Positions 1 through 9,099 of a stretch of 18,641 nucleotides of DNA are shown in pieces. A model generated the notes under the pieces. It had not been told where the DNA came from and made no database searches. It saw only the letters and a program-made list of their open reading frames with translations. Position numbers and translations under genes: made by a program. Source of the stretch: Terfezia claveryi (Eukaryota > Ascomycota > Pezizomycetes > Pezizales > Pezizaceae); contig WHUX01000574.1 of NCBI GenBank assembly GCA_015179025.1, positions 1-18,641 of the forward strand. Reading direction: 5' to 3'. Position 1 is the first letter of the stretch, and every line of letters begins with the position of its first letter.

Positions 1-328
1 GATTACATCCTATTCTCTACCAAGAGTAGTATTCTAATATCTTCACTAAAGTTCAAACCAATAATAGTTTTAGAAGATAACTAATAAAATAATTCTATTA
101 TAGTCTCCTACTTTTTAAAATGGTTTATAATTACTTCCAAATCTTTTTTCTAAGAAACTTGGGCTTTAGTATAGTCTCTTATAGAGATTAATATATTAGA
201 ACTATATTCTCTTCATACTCAAACTACAACCCAGCACCTACTTCTTAACTGTTATAAGTCTTTTAGTTTTTTTATATTTTAGAAAGATATTAATATTCCT
301 TGTAATTCAATAATAAACCAATACTATT

Positions 329-524
329 AATATACTTCCACTAAAGCTACTATTCTATACCCCTCTAGCAACTCTAATATACAATTTATTAGAGCTCTGA
401 ATAAGATTTTAGGTTATATCTTGACTCTGAACCTATAATAGTATTTCTATGAATATGCTTCCACTAAAGCTACTATCTTATACCCCTGTAGCAACTCTAG
501 TATATATTTTTTAGTGCTCTGAAT
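329..524. repeat. Tandem duplication, period about 123 bp
   Basis: A core of about 74 bp occurs at 329-402 and again at 452-524, with the same order of words (tacttccactaaagctacta, then tacccct, then agcaactct, then gctctgaat). The spacing of about 123 bp equals 41 codons, and on the minus strand both copies give the same peptide pattern (ELLxGY+IVALVEAY). This suggests duplication inside a coding sequence before RIP decay. Confidence 0.75.
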
Positions 525-925
525 TGAGGTTAAGGTTAAGTTAAATTTTAGTGTTATGGCTTACTAATTATAAACTATAGGCTAACTCTTTAGATTTCCT
601 TGCTTTTCACATCTACTTGTTTATCTATTTTTCTTTATTATATTCATTTTTATTTATAAGTACTCCCTATAGAAACTAAATACTATTCTAGTATTACCAT
701 TCTCCCTTAACTTATACATATCCTAAGATATTCCTCTATTCTATTAAAGTACTGAAAGAAACCATTATATCAAGTAACAGCTCATAACTTGTTGAAACTG
801 AATATAATTCTGCTATATATTCTAACATGTTTCCCCATTCTACTAATATATATATATTGAATTCTAAGAATACTTATACTAAGAGTACCTAGTACACCAA
901 CTTTTAAGATATATATATTTGTTCC

Positions 926-930
926 ACTTA
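926..930. repeat. Target-site duplication, left copy (ACTTA)
   Basis: The five bases ACTTA sit directly before the solo LTR and recur directly after it at 1536-1540. Five-base duplications are typical of Ty3/gypsy integration. Confidence 0.75.
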
Positions 931-1006
931 TATCACAATAGTATACTTAGTTCTCTTTATCATTATTTATAATTATAAGTAATAGAGTATTGCCTTAGTC
1001 CTATTT

Positions 1007-1036
1007 GATACTCAGACAGGATTCTATCTGAGTATC
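1007..1036 (+). repeat. Perfect 10-bp-arm hairpin in the solo LTR
   Basis: The arms GATACTCAGA (1007-1016) and TCTGAGTATC (1027-1036) are exact reverse complements around a 10-base loop. The position within the LTR matches the two hairpins at 13657-13720 in the other LTR, although the bases differ. Confidence 0.8.
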
Positions 1037-1175
1037 ATATTATTATTTATTAGTTATCTCTTTATTATTATCCTAGGTATTACCTATAATACAGGTGATA
1101 GGTTATTGCTATCCAGCTTGGCTCCTGAGATAGGAATCTCAGAAAGCTTATTTCTTCTATTATACTAGCTTGGAA

Positions 1176-1188
1176 TTATATATATATA
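1176..1188 (+). promoter_or_regulatory. TATA-like run in the solo LTR
   Basis: An alternating AT run follows the GAAAGCTTAT block, at the same LTR position as the run at 13561-13575 in the second copy. It could be the U3 TATA box of the element. Alternating AT is common in this block, so only the shared position supports the call. Confidence 0.35.
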
Positions 1189-1535
1189 GCTTCTGTCCTT
1201 TGAACTGTCATTAGATCCCTATTCAATATCTTATATACTTAATACAGGCCTTGCTTCCTCCTCATAATTAGTATACCTCCCTCGTATACCTTCTGGTCTT
1301 ATCTTACCTTTATGATCTAGCCCCCAATCTTATAAACTCTCCTCATCAACTTTATATATATATAGTAAGAGCTTCTGCATGTCTTGCCTTCAGTGACAGC
1401 TTTTTTTTACCTCTTGCTCTTACCTTATCCTAGCCTTTCTCCTATCTCACATATAGCATTCTAACATATGTAATCTCCTTACCCACTACTTAGGTATACC
1501 TCTTAGTTACCTTATTCCCTAAAGCCCATATTATA

Positions 1536-1540
1536 ACTTA
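1536..1540. repeat. Target-site duplication, right copy (ACTTA)
   Basis: This matches 926-930 exactly and directly follows the LTR terminus. Confidence 0.75.
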
Positions 1541-2960
1541 TAAGCTGTAGTTATAATATATATAATATTACATAACCAAGTACTGATTCCTATTTTGAAT
1601 TCTACTCAAGTAAGCCAATAATATTTATTATAGTATAATAGACTTATAGAATAAATGATAGTAAATATTTTTCTGTTTTTCTTATTTAAATATCTTTTTA
1701 AGCCTAAGAAATATCATTACAGAAATAACCTCTTCTACCTCTGCTATACCTATTGACCAGCTAGCATCTCCATTATATAAATTCCTTTATCTCTATATCC
1801 CTACTGGCCTTTTCTTTATATAAAAAAAAAGTAGATTTATAAAAGCTCTCTACATCAATATCTGTACCTCTCTATTCAAACTAAATTAAGACTAGAAAAG
1901 ACATCTTAACCAGATCTTCTCCCCTATCTTTAATCTTCTTCAACCATGTCCTCTAGTTATCTATATTCTCCTAACTTCTCTATCTCTTACTAATTTATTA
2001 CATAGGTATACTAAGGCTACCCCTAAATAGCTTTATTTATAGTTGCCTCTATTCTTGCCCTACGAGCATTTAATTGGATTGCTAGTAGTCAGTATAGGTT
2101 CACTATTACTAATATTGACTACTGAGCCAACAGATAAGGGCAATTCTATACTGGTATTCTCTTTTATATCCTCTGAAATCCCTTAGTATAGTTTCCTATA
2201 GTCTAGTATATTATAAAATAGGCTTTCTACTGTATCACCAAACTTTTCTTTTTTAAATTCCTTAATCCACTTTCTATAGACTCTCTAATATCATTAGTTA
2301 TTTGCCCACTATTTTACTTGCCTATAGTATTGGTAGATCTACTCATTTGTACAACCTCTTCTCTTTAGGGCCTTGAAATCTATCCTTAATTTCTATGAGG
2401 TTTTATAGTTACTACTTTATATATACTACTAAGCTTTGATATATGTAATTAGTATTCTTGAGACTCCCAGTTTAATAGCTTTAGGCTCCAGTTTTCTATT
2501 ATCTTTAAAAACAATAGTTATGATTCTCTTAAAGTGAACTGCAATTGTTTTTAGTAGCTTGGCCTCTAATAAGTCATTTGCTTCAGTTTTATCAAATAGA
2601 ATGCTATATATATTAGCATCTATTATATAATATTTCTTAAAAGTAGGAGGTCTAGTCCATATGATAACTGTTATCCTACCTCAACTCACTTTCTCCCAGG
2701 TAACAACAGTCCCACCGAAATCCTCCTCTTCTATTATATTCTTAATAGAAACCTCTACATCTAGACAAAAGGTATATTCCTTCTTTGGGTCCTATTTGAG
2801 AAGGTTGTCCTCCTTAAGTATAGTCAAATTAATAATATCTATAGGTACTAAGGAAGTAATTAGAGATCTACTATTATCAAAAGTTTTTTTCTTAGTCTTG
2901 TGAAGTTGAGAGGCAGTACTAGCTAAGCAGGAAGATATCTACTACTATCGTAATTTTTTC
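1541..2960 (-). pseudogene. RIP-decayed coding relic, right part
   Basis: Several minus-strand stretches are unusually open for DNA this AT-rich. At about 2880-2430 the frame contains EEEDFGGTVVTWEKVS and later KLEPKAIKLGVSRILITYIK, with few stops. At about 2285-2030 it contains RKWIKEFKKEKFGDTVESLF and then IELPLSVGSVVNISNSEP, with stops only of the TAA/TAG type. At about 1640-1541 it runs LAYLSRIQNRNQYLVM up to the solo LTR, and the frame resumes beyond it. Frames differ between stretches, so small indels or introns lie between them. The lysine/glutamate-rich segment loosely resembles a gag capsid region, but I see no zinc knuckle or protease and do not assign a family. The plus-strand frame at 2661-2903 is a shadow of this. 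Confidence 0.4.
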
Positions 2961-4330
2961 TTAATATTTATCTATACTATATCTCTCAAGAGTTATGCTA
3001 CTATACCATTATTGCTATTGTATCTAGAGATTATATTAAAATGATTAGCTATAGTATAGCCAGGTCCACTTCTCTGAAAGAACTATAATAAATATAATAA
3101 AGTGTCCTAAAAATAGCTCCTTCTAAAAGTAGATAGGGTATAGAAAAATTAATTAAGTTATTTTAGGAAGACTTAATTTTGGAATACAAAAATTCATAGA
3201 ATATATTGAATAATATCTATGAAAACTTATAGAAAAATATAGCCTTTCATAGTAATAAAGCTTTTATTTTCTCCTAATATACAAATATATAGAACCTATA
3301 TTTACTATCTAAATACTAGCTAACCTTCCTACCATTTTTTTTACTCTTATAATTCTAATAACAATATATTTTATATCCACCAATTCTTTCTTTATTATAG
3401 ATATTAAGGATATATATGCTAAGAGTTACTGAAGTTAGAATGCTAGAAACCTTATAAGTAGTCAAAAGCTCCTGATAAGTATACTCTATAAGATTTGAGC
3501 TACTCACTGTTTTAAGGTACTATAGAATATTAAATAATGATATCGCAAGTTTCCTATAGAGGGTGTTATACTAACTAGACTATATACAAACCATATATAT
3601 AGTATTTCCAAATTGTAAGAGCTTTAATATAGTAATTATTATATAGTTTATTAGAAAACAGCAGTTATAGCTTTGCTAGTGGGGTACTAGCCTATATAAT
3701 AATTCCTAGTAGCAATAGAGCTAACTTACTTATAAATCATATAAATAGAATAATAAAATCACCCAACTCTTCAAAATTGCTAGTTATATTTTGAACTCTT
3801 TTTTTAAATTATATATAAAATATAACAATTAGATTTATCATACTCATTTTCTACTATATTAATTATCATACTATTTTATCATATAGATAATGGCAATAAC
3901 TAGACTTATGGGAGTACCACTACAATACTTATAAAATAACAATTTCCCTTTCCTAAGTAGTAAAGAGTGGGTGGATAGAAATATTTCCTGAATCCAGATT
4001 ATTAACTAATATGTTTTACAAATAATAATATAAAGATAGAGAAAAACAGGGAATAGCATAGATTAAAAAGATAATGAACTTCTGCCAGCAAAAAAGCTAG
4101 AGAATTAGGACAGTAGTGACTATTATTAAATCCTTTTATATCTACTACAATAATAACAAATTTACTAGTCATAAAATACTAAGTTTTCCAACACCTATAT
4201 TGAAATCAATAGTAGTAATAGTAGTAGTAGAATTCTAAACCTTAAATTCATATTGTTATAAACTAATTATTCCTAAGCTAAAAGGCTGAACCTAGTCTAA
4301 CATATTCTAAATATACTCTTTTCCTTACAG
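2961..4330. other. AT-rich, RIP-like spacer with one weak fossil frame
   Basis: There are no intact genes. The best coding-like stretch is on the plus strand from the ATG at 3538 to about 3790. It has four in-frame stops, all TAG or TAA, and includes SFASGVLAYIIIPSSNRANL; I do not recognise it. A short (AGT)n-like run lies near 4210-4230. At 4284-4330 the order CTAAC, pyrimidine-rich tract and TTCCTTACAG looks like a fungal intron branch site and 3' splice site, placed directly before the fossil frame that begins at 4331. No matching 5' splice site was found, so this is only suggestive. Confidence 0.4.
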
Positions 4331-4653
4331 TACCCAATTGTCCCTTCTACTATACTACAGTAAGAAGTAACTCCAATATAGAATAAAGTACCTCTACTAG
4401 AGCAATCACTTTTAGAACTTGATACAATATACCTTGAAGTAGATGAACTTCTAGATAGAATCAAACTATAAGAATATGAATATACATTATAGTACCTGAT
4501 TGTCTCTTCTACTATATTGTAGTAAGAAGTAACTCTAATATAGGATAAAGTATCTCCACTAAAGTAATCAACTTTAGAACTTAATTTAACATACTCTAAA
4601 ATAAATGAACTCCTAAATAGAATTGAAGGATAAGAATATAAATATATAGTATA
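4330..4653 (+). repeat. Tandem duplication, 2 x 162 bp (54 codons)
   Basis: Unit 1 spans 4330-4491 and unit 2 spans 4492-4653. Both begin GTACC, share CTTCTACTATA and GTAAGAAGTAACTC, and end AAGAATAT followed by ATATA. On the plus strand each reads STIL(Q)(Q)EVTxIQ...ELLxRI, with stops read as the likely original Q. The period is an exact multiple of three, consistent with duplication within a coding sequence. Confidence 0.85.
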
Positions 4654-6290
4654 ATTCTTATTCGAATAGCTTTCATAGTTAAACAGGAGACAAGCCATGA
4701 ATGCTAATTCTAATATAGTTTAAAATCAGGGAGGACTTGATAATTATTATAAAGATTTGTAATTATATTGTATATATATAGACAAAGATTTAGAGATAGT
4801 TATAACAACAACTTAGATTAAAAAAAAGAATATAAGTATAGATTTTATTTATCTATTATAGGCTAAATAACTAATACCATGTATATAGCATATATTTGAA
4901 TATGAGGGAGATTTTTAATACTTTCTATATTTATAGTTTAAAAGTCATGAAAATATACTTATAATACTTTTCAATCTTTTACTTTATTGCTAGCCTTATA
5001 GCAATTCTAGTTCTATATAGTACTCTTCTATAACTTGGCTACTTAGTTTTATAGAAGAAATATAATAATACTATCAATTCAAATATTTCTTAATAACTTG
5101 AATATATTTTATAATTTACTAAAATATAGTTTTAGATTCTAACTCTACTAACATATCCTATAAATAACAAATAAAAATATATGGTAATATAATAAACTAT
5201 CTAGTTCTATGCTAAGCCCCAATACTAATAAAGAGTCTAGAAGAACCTTAGAATAACCAAATAATCTTTTGTTAGTTCCAAAATTAAAACTTCCCAAAAT
5301 AATCTAGTTGATTTTCTTAAAACTACTAGGCTAAGTGTACAAAACTAAGTACTATACCTAAGTAAATAAGTTTTATATTGATCTGAATATCTATGATATA
5401 ATAGTTAGGTCTAAGGGTTATACTAAATAGCAAAAAAGGGTTTAAAAACAGAAAATCTCTTTATAGACCCTAATAAGAATGCTTTTTTTAATTAACCTTA
5501 ATATAGACTATAACTTTTAGAATAAATACTTACAAACTATCTCTCAATTCACCCTATATTAGGAGCTAGACTCCTGTTTTATTTTTACAATCTTTATCAC
5601 TAAATGAGTGATCTTGGATACTATTAACTAAAATATAATTGAGGAATAAGATTTAGTACTCCTAAAATATAAACTTAACTACAATTAGCAACCTATTAAG
5701 GATTACGTATGTTTAGACTCCACAAAGTACTCTAAGTACTATTACAGCCTTGCCATTAATTATACTAAGCAATTTAGGCTACAATGTAAGTAGGTATACC
5801 AATACTACAATTAGCTATTCTACTTATAATTAGACTCTACTGGGTACCACTTTACTATCCACAAAATCGTACAACTTAGATTATAATACTAAATAGACTT
5901 CTTATCTCTCTATTACTACCTTGAGCAAGATCTATACTCCTACCAAAATGGTACTTACTGAGATAGATGTCCAGAAAAATTCTTAAACTACTTTGTATTA
6001 GCAGGGGATTCAGACTTAGTGGCATTTAAGGATTGTGCTCATAGTTGTTTGAAATACATATAATAGATTATTGTACTTTTGACTTGTAATTTTAAATAGA
6101 TAGTTTATTTAGTTACTAGAAAAATATTTTTGTAAAGCAGGTCTAATAATTAACTTCTAGTTCTACTAGTACTCAAGCCACATGATAGTACTGGTGACAG
6201 TGAATTACAGCCAAGTAATATCTAGATAGATGATACATATATTCAATCTAGTAGATAATATTTTAGTAACCTATTATAGTATATAGTTTG
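4331..6290 (+). pseudogene. Long RIP-decayed gene relic, family unknown
   Basis: Two long plus-strand frames abut: one from 4331 to about 5230, the next from about 5236 to 6290, joined by one probable frameshift near 5230-5240. Stops inside both are nearly all TAA or TAG, with one clear TGA near 5096 and a TGA TGA pair near 6288 where the gene may end. Together they give about 650 codons. The N-terminal 110 residues are two copies of a 54-residue unit rich in L, E, Q and I, likely coiled coil. Further on is a basic stretch around SKGYTKQQKRVQKQK (about 5412-5456), and a late segment with QLDSTGYHFTIHKIVQLRLQ and NGTYQDRCPEKFLNYF. I cannot assign a family; a transposon ORF or a decayed host gene are both possible. 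The minus-strand 133-codon open frame at 4297-4698 is the antisense shadow of the repeat. Confidence 0.5.
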
Positions 6291-6739
6291 ATGAAAAAAA
6301 AGGACATATTATATAGTTATAGGCTTAGCTATAAGGCTTAGCTACAAAGCTTCACTTTCGAATCCTCATACACTACTTTACTAATACTCTTATAATTATC
6401 CATCATACATAGTTTCTACTATTTTAGTATTTATATTTAGTATAATATTGGTACAAATACTATATAATATAACTAGTCAAGTTCTCAATTGTAGCTATTC
6501 AAACAAATATATGAACTCTATAAGTTCACATAGAACTTATAAGCCTTACTTATAATATACTCAATACTTAAATAATGATTATATTATAAATCTAGTAATA
6601 TAAGAGAATATTTATATAAAAGTCTATAAATAACCTCATTAACTATCAAATAATTCCATCTTATTAAAAAACTATAAGGGTACTATATACTAATAATACC
6701 TTTAACTTTAACAGTAAATTATCTTAACAACTCTGAACC
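6291..6739. other. AT-rich spacer
   Basis: No open or fossil frame stands out. A direct repeat of GGCTTAGCTA occurs near 6323-6345, followed by TTTCGAATCC, which loosely recalls a tRNA B box; no cloverleaf could be folded (see rejected items). Confidence 0.4.
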
Positions 6740-7600
6740 TTCTAAACCCTTTAAAAAAATAATAAACATTAGCCAACTTACCCCCTTTAGAGATAAACTT
6801 ATGAATTCTTTTACAGAAAAAAACTTATATAGTAACTTAATAAATAAACTAGTTCTATTTGTCCTACAAATAGATATATCTAAATATTCTGAAGTAATAG
6901 TACTAACTATCTTACTCTAAAGTATTTTCAATAAGAATTTCAAAGAAGTTATATTTATTCTACAAGCTAATTCATCTTAATATCCTAGTCCTTATTTACA
7001 AAACGAAGTACTTATACAAGTATATATGTCAGGCATTATATACCTACCATCAGGAGACTAGAGTATTTACTTTAGTTTTAATCTTAAGACTCTTCAATAG
7101 CTATCTTCTCTACAACTAGTAATGACTTCTAGTTCTATAATACTTACTAGCTATAATATACTATCCACTTCTGAAACACCAAAAAAATAGAAGAGGAGTC
7201 CTTCTTTAGATATTCCACCTGAGTGAACCCTCAGTAAATCGATAAACTTATTATATAGTATACTAGTACTAGCAATATTGAGAAACTTAAAAAAGAAAAG
7301 TAATTGCTCTAAAATTGATGAGCTGTATAAGTCAATTCTATTTCAAACTAATTAAATAAGAAGGCTAATCATTATCTAGCTTAAATTTCTAAAAATGTAA
7401 GAACTAATATATAAAGCAACTAGAGCAGGACAGGCAGTTCTATTATACTACTATGATTGCTAAGCTTTAGTAGATAATAGCTGCACAAGATGAGGTATAG
7501 AGAAAGATGTTTGAAGAGGTTTTTAATTAGCTAGCCTCTATTATATAGTAGGTCCATGATCTTAAAGTCATACTTAAGGTACTTTATTCAAAATCAATTT
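6740..7600 (+). pseudogene. RIP-decayed coding relic with glutamine-rich C-terminal part
   Basis: From about 6740 to 7360 one plus-strand frame (with an ATG at 6801) stays open apart from a few TAA/TAG stops and one TGA. It includes LYSNLINKLVLFVLQIDI, then IIYLPSGDQSIYFSFNL (Q from TAG), then a basic SETPKK(Q)KRSP stretch that resembles a nuclear localisation signal. A second frame at about 7414-7590 reads KQLEQDRQFYYTTMIAKL, then AAQDEV and FEEVFNQLASII, a likely amphipathic or coiled-coil helix. The two may be exons or frameshifted parts of one gene. I do not recognise the family. Being preserved in frame for about 200 codons in DNA this AT-rich is the evidence for former coding function. 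Confidence 0.4.
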
Positions 7601-7805
7601 TTTATAGTTAGCTATAGATTTATAGCATAAAATTTATATTCGTTTTTGGTAGTATCTAGTTATGTATATATATAGATATAGCCTAGTAGTTGGAGTCCTC
7701 TGTATAAACTATATAGTTTAAAGATGAGTATTAAATTATTAGGGAAAAAAAGAAAAAAAGATTTTAGAAATTTAAGTTAATATGTTCATTAGCAAGAAAA
7801 AAGTA

Positions 7806-7817
7806 GCATCGGGATGC
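7806..7817. repeat. GCATC-GG-GATGC short palindrome
   Basis: Five-base arms flank GG. It contains one of the few CpG sites of the left 13 kb and stands at the left edge of the GTGTCTCC cluster. Confidence 0.5.
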
Positions 7818-7842
7818 CAAGTGGTATCTCCAAGAAACAGAG

Positions 7843-8015
7843 TTGTCTCCTATGTCTTTTGTGTCTTTTATGTCTCCTAGGTGTCTCCTAAGTGTCTCTC
7901 ATGTGTCTCCTAGTGTCTCCCAGTATCTCTAAGAGATACTGGGAGACATTCTACCAATTAGGGAGACATACCTTGTCTCTAGTAGTATTACTGTCTCTAG
8001 AGATACTAGAGACAA
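7843..8015. repeat. GTGTCTCC short tandem repeats and palindromes
   Basis: From about 7843 to 7920, units of 9-11 bp follow each other: GTCTCCTAT, GTCTTTTGT, GTCTTTTAT, GTCTCCTAG, GTGTCTCCTAA, GTGTCTCTCAT, GTGTCTCCTAG, TGTCTCCCA. The array runs straight into a perfect inverted repeat with 17-base arms (7914-7930 and 7932-7948) and a one-base centre. A second inverted repeat has perfect 12-base arms (7973-7984, TTGTCTCTAGTA, and 8004-8015). On the far side the unit appears inverted as GGGAGACA. The composition differs from the AT-rich surroundings. It could be the end of a DNA transposon, a MITE-like remnant, or a protein-binding array; nothing decides between them. Confidence 0.8.
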
Positions 8016-8199
8016 ACTATTTTTTTTTCTGATGTTAGTATATATAACTAAGAAATAAAATATATTATTGAGTATATTAGTATAGAAACTAGTTTTACTA
8101 GACTATATATAATAGGTACTTTTCCAAATCTTAGAGGTAACATTATATATTATTGTAAAAAGAAATATATAAATATATTGAATCTCACCTCTCCAAGTA
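8016..8199. other. AT-rich spacer
   Basis: I see no gene, fossil frame or repeat that I can support here. Confidence 0.4.
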
Positions 8200-8700
8200 G
8201 ATAGTAAATCAATTCTCTTCTTATTAATAATTTTCAAACTTTATCTATATATACAAATATATATACTTTATCTGAGCATGTCAATTATATAGTATAAATC
8301 AATAGGTTTTCATCTCCTAATATATAGGCTTGATTTTACTTAATACAAGCTGAATAGCTACTTTAATACTAGGAAGAGTTGCCTGTATTCTTATTTGATC
8401 TGAATAATTTTTGGTTTAACACTTAGGGTCCATATAGTATAAAATATTATTGGTTTAATACTTAGGGTCTATGTAGTATAAGGTATCATTAGTTTTATAG
8501 TTATGATTAGAACTAGTATTGAGTTCAATATTAGGATTAGGAGCTCTTTATATATTCTTATTTAATAGGAAGAGCATTTGTAAATATGGAAAGCTAGACT
8601 TGAGGGGAGGATTTTTAGAATGTTTCCAATTAATCTCAATTATATAAGGGAAATTTGGAGATTCCTAACTGTTCTCAATTATACTACAAAAATCTATAGA
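8200..8700 (+). pseudogene. RIP-decayed coding-like stretch with 13-residue repeats
   Basis: A plus-strand frame from about 8208 carries many TAG/TAA stops but also clear protein-like segments such as ELPVFLFDLNNFWFNT. Two consecutive 13-residue units (WFNT(Q)GPYSIKYY and WFNT(Q)GLCSIRYH) are encoded by the 39-bp repeat at 8412-8489. Reading the stops as Q gives a Q/Y-rich tail. It ends about 400 bp before the aspartic protease fossil on the same strand and might be unrelated. The family is not recognised. Confidence 0.3.
8412..8489 (+). repeat. 39-bp tandem repeat, two units
   Basis: The units at 8412-8450 and 8451-8489 share TGGTTTAA, ACTTAGGGTC and TAGTATAA in register. The period is 13 codons, and both translations share WFNT, G, S, I and Y. 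Confidence 0.85.
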
Positions 8701-9099
8701 AATAGAGATCCTTTATTCTATTATAAATTATATTTATAGATATAAATTTTTTTTTTCTTTCCTTCAATTAAATAGAAGTAGTATGGGCAATTTATAATAG
8801 GTACTATTTTTGATATACTATTTTTAGACCACCACTTATATTTATAACCTAAACTAGTTTATGATACTTCTTAAGATAAACTATTTTAAAATATGTTAAG
8901 TATCATATAATACTATATAAAGCTTTTTGTTAGGTCTATTTTCAGATAACTATTTCTGAACTTGTTAGAGTCTAGTTTTATGAATATAAATACCTAGTCT
9001 TTTCTATAAATAAAATTACCTAAAATGTATACAATACTAGTATATATATATAGCTATATTCACTAATATATATAATATATATATTTTCTATATTTGTAA
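8701..9099. other. AT-rich spacer upstream of the protease fossil
   Basis: No supported gene. It includes alternating AT runs near 9035-9085. If the protease fossil had a signal peptide and propeptide they would fall at the right edge of this stretch, but I could not identify them. Confidence 0.35.

Larger units (their letters stand above)
1..930 (-). pseudogene. RIP-decayed coding relic, left part
   Basis: No intact frame exists, but the minus strand reads as protein-like stretches interrupted almost only by TAA and TAG, the stops expected when CAA, CAG or TGG are hit by RIP. One stretch, at about 880-740, reads LEFNIYILVEWGNMLEYIAE and onwards. Another, at about 540-290, holds two copies of a roughly 41-residue unit (ILELLxGY+IVALVEAY type). 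Reading across the solo LTR at 931-1535, after removing it and one target copy, keeps the frame open into the relic at 1541-2960, so the two are probably one old gene. I do not recognise the family. A retroelement gag or another transposon ORF is possible. What is seen is the stop pattern and the repeat; that it was once coding is inference. Confidence 0.4.
931..1535 (+). mobile_element. Solo LTR of a Ty3/gypsy element, heavily RIP-mutated
   Basis: This 605-bp block aligns by eye along its whole length with the 597-bp LTR at 13154-13750 read on the minus strand. Shared landmarks in order are the start TATCACAATA (TGTCACAACC in the other copy), a hairpin near the start, GAGATAGGAATCTC followed by GAAAGCTTAT, a TATA run, CCCTATTCAATATCTT, GTATACCTCC, and the terminal CCCATATTATA. 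The TG...CA ends appear as TA...TA, which fits RIP. ACTTA flanks both sides. No internal retroelement sequence follows on either side, so it is a solo LTR left by recombination between the two LTRs of a full element. Confidence 0.85.

Noticed and set aside
2661..2903. Plus-strand 80-codon frame
   Set aside because: The antisense frame is the better coding candidate, because its stops fit RIP decay and it joins longer minus-strand stretches.
4297..4698. Open 133-codon minus-strand frame with internal repeat
   Set aside because: It is antisense to the tandem coiled-coil repeat of the plus-strand fossil. Its S/Y-rich content follows from complementing that repeat.
6318..6385. tRNA-like sequence with a TTCGAATCC word
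   Set aside because: The T-arm does not pair, and no acceptor or anticodon stem could be folded around it. The repeat GGCTTAGCTA does not supply them.
7843..7920. CRISPR-like array
   Set aside because: The units are 9-11 bp in direct succession without unique spacers, and the context is fungal.
9035..9085. Alternating TA runs as a possible origin or promoter
   Set aside because: Such runs are frequent throughout the AT-rich block, and nothing sets this one apart.
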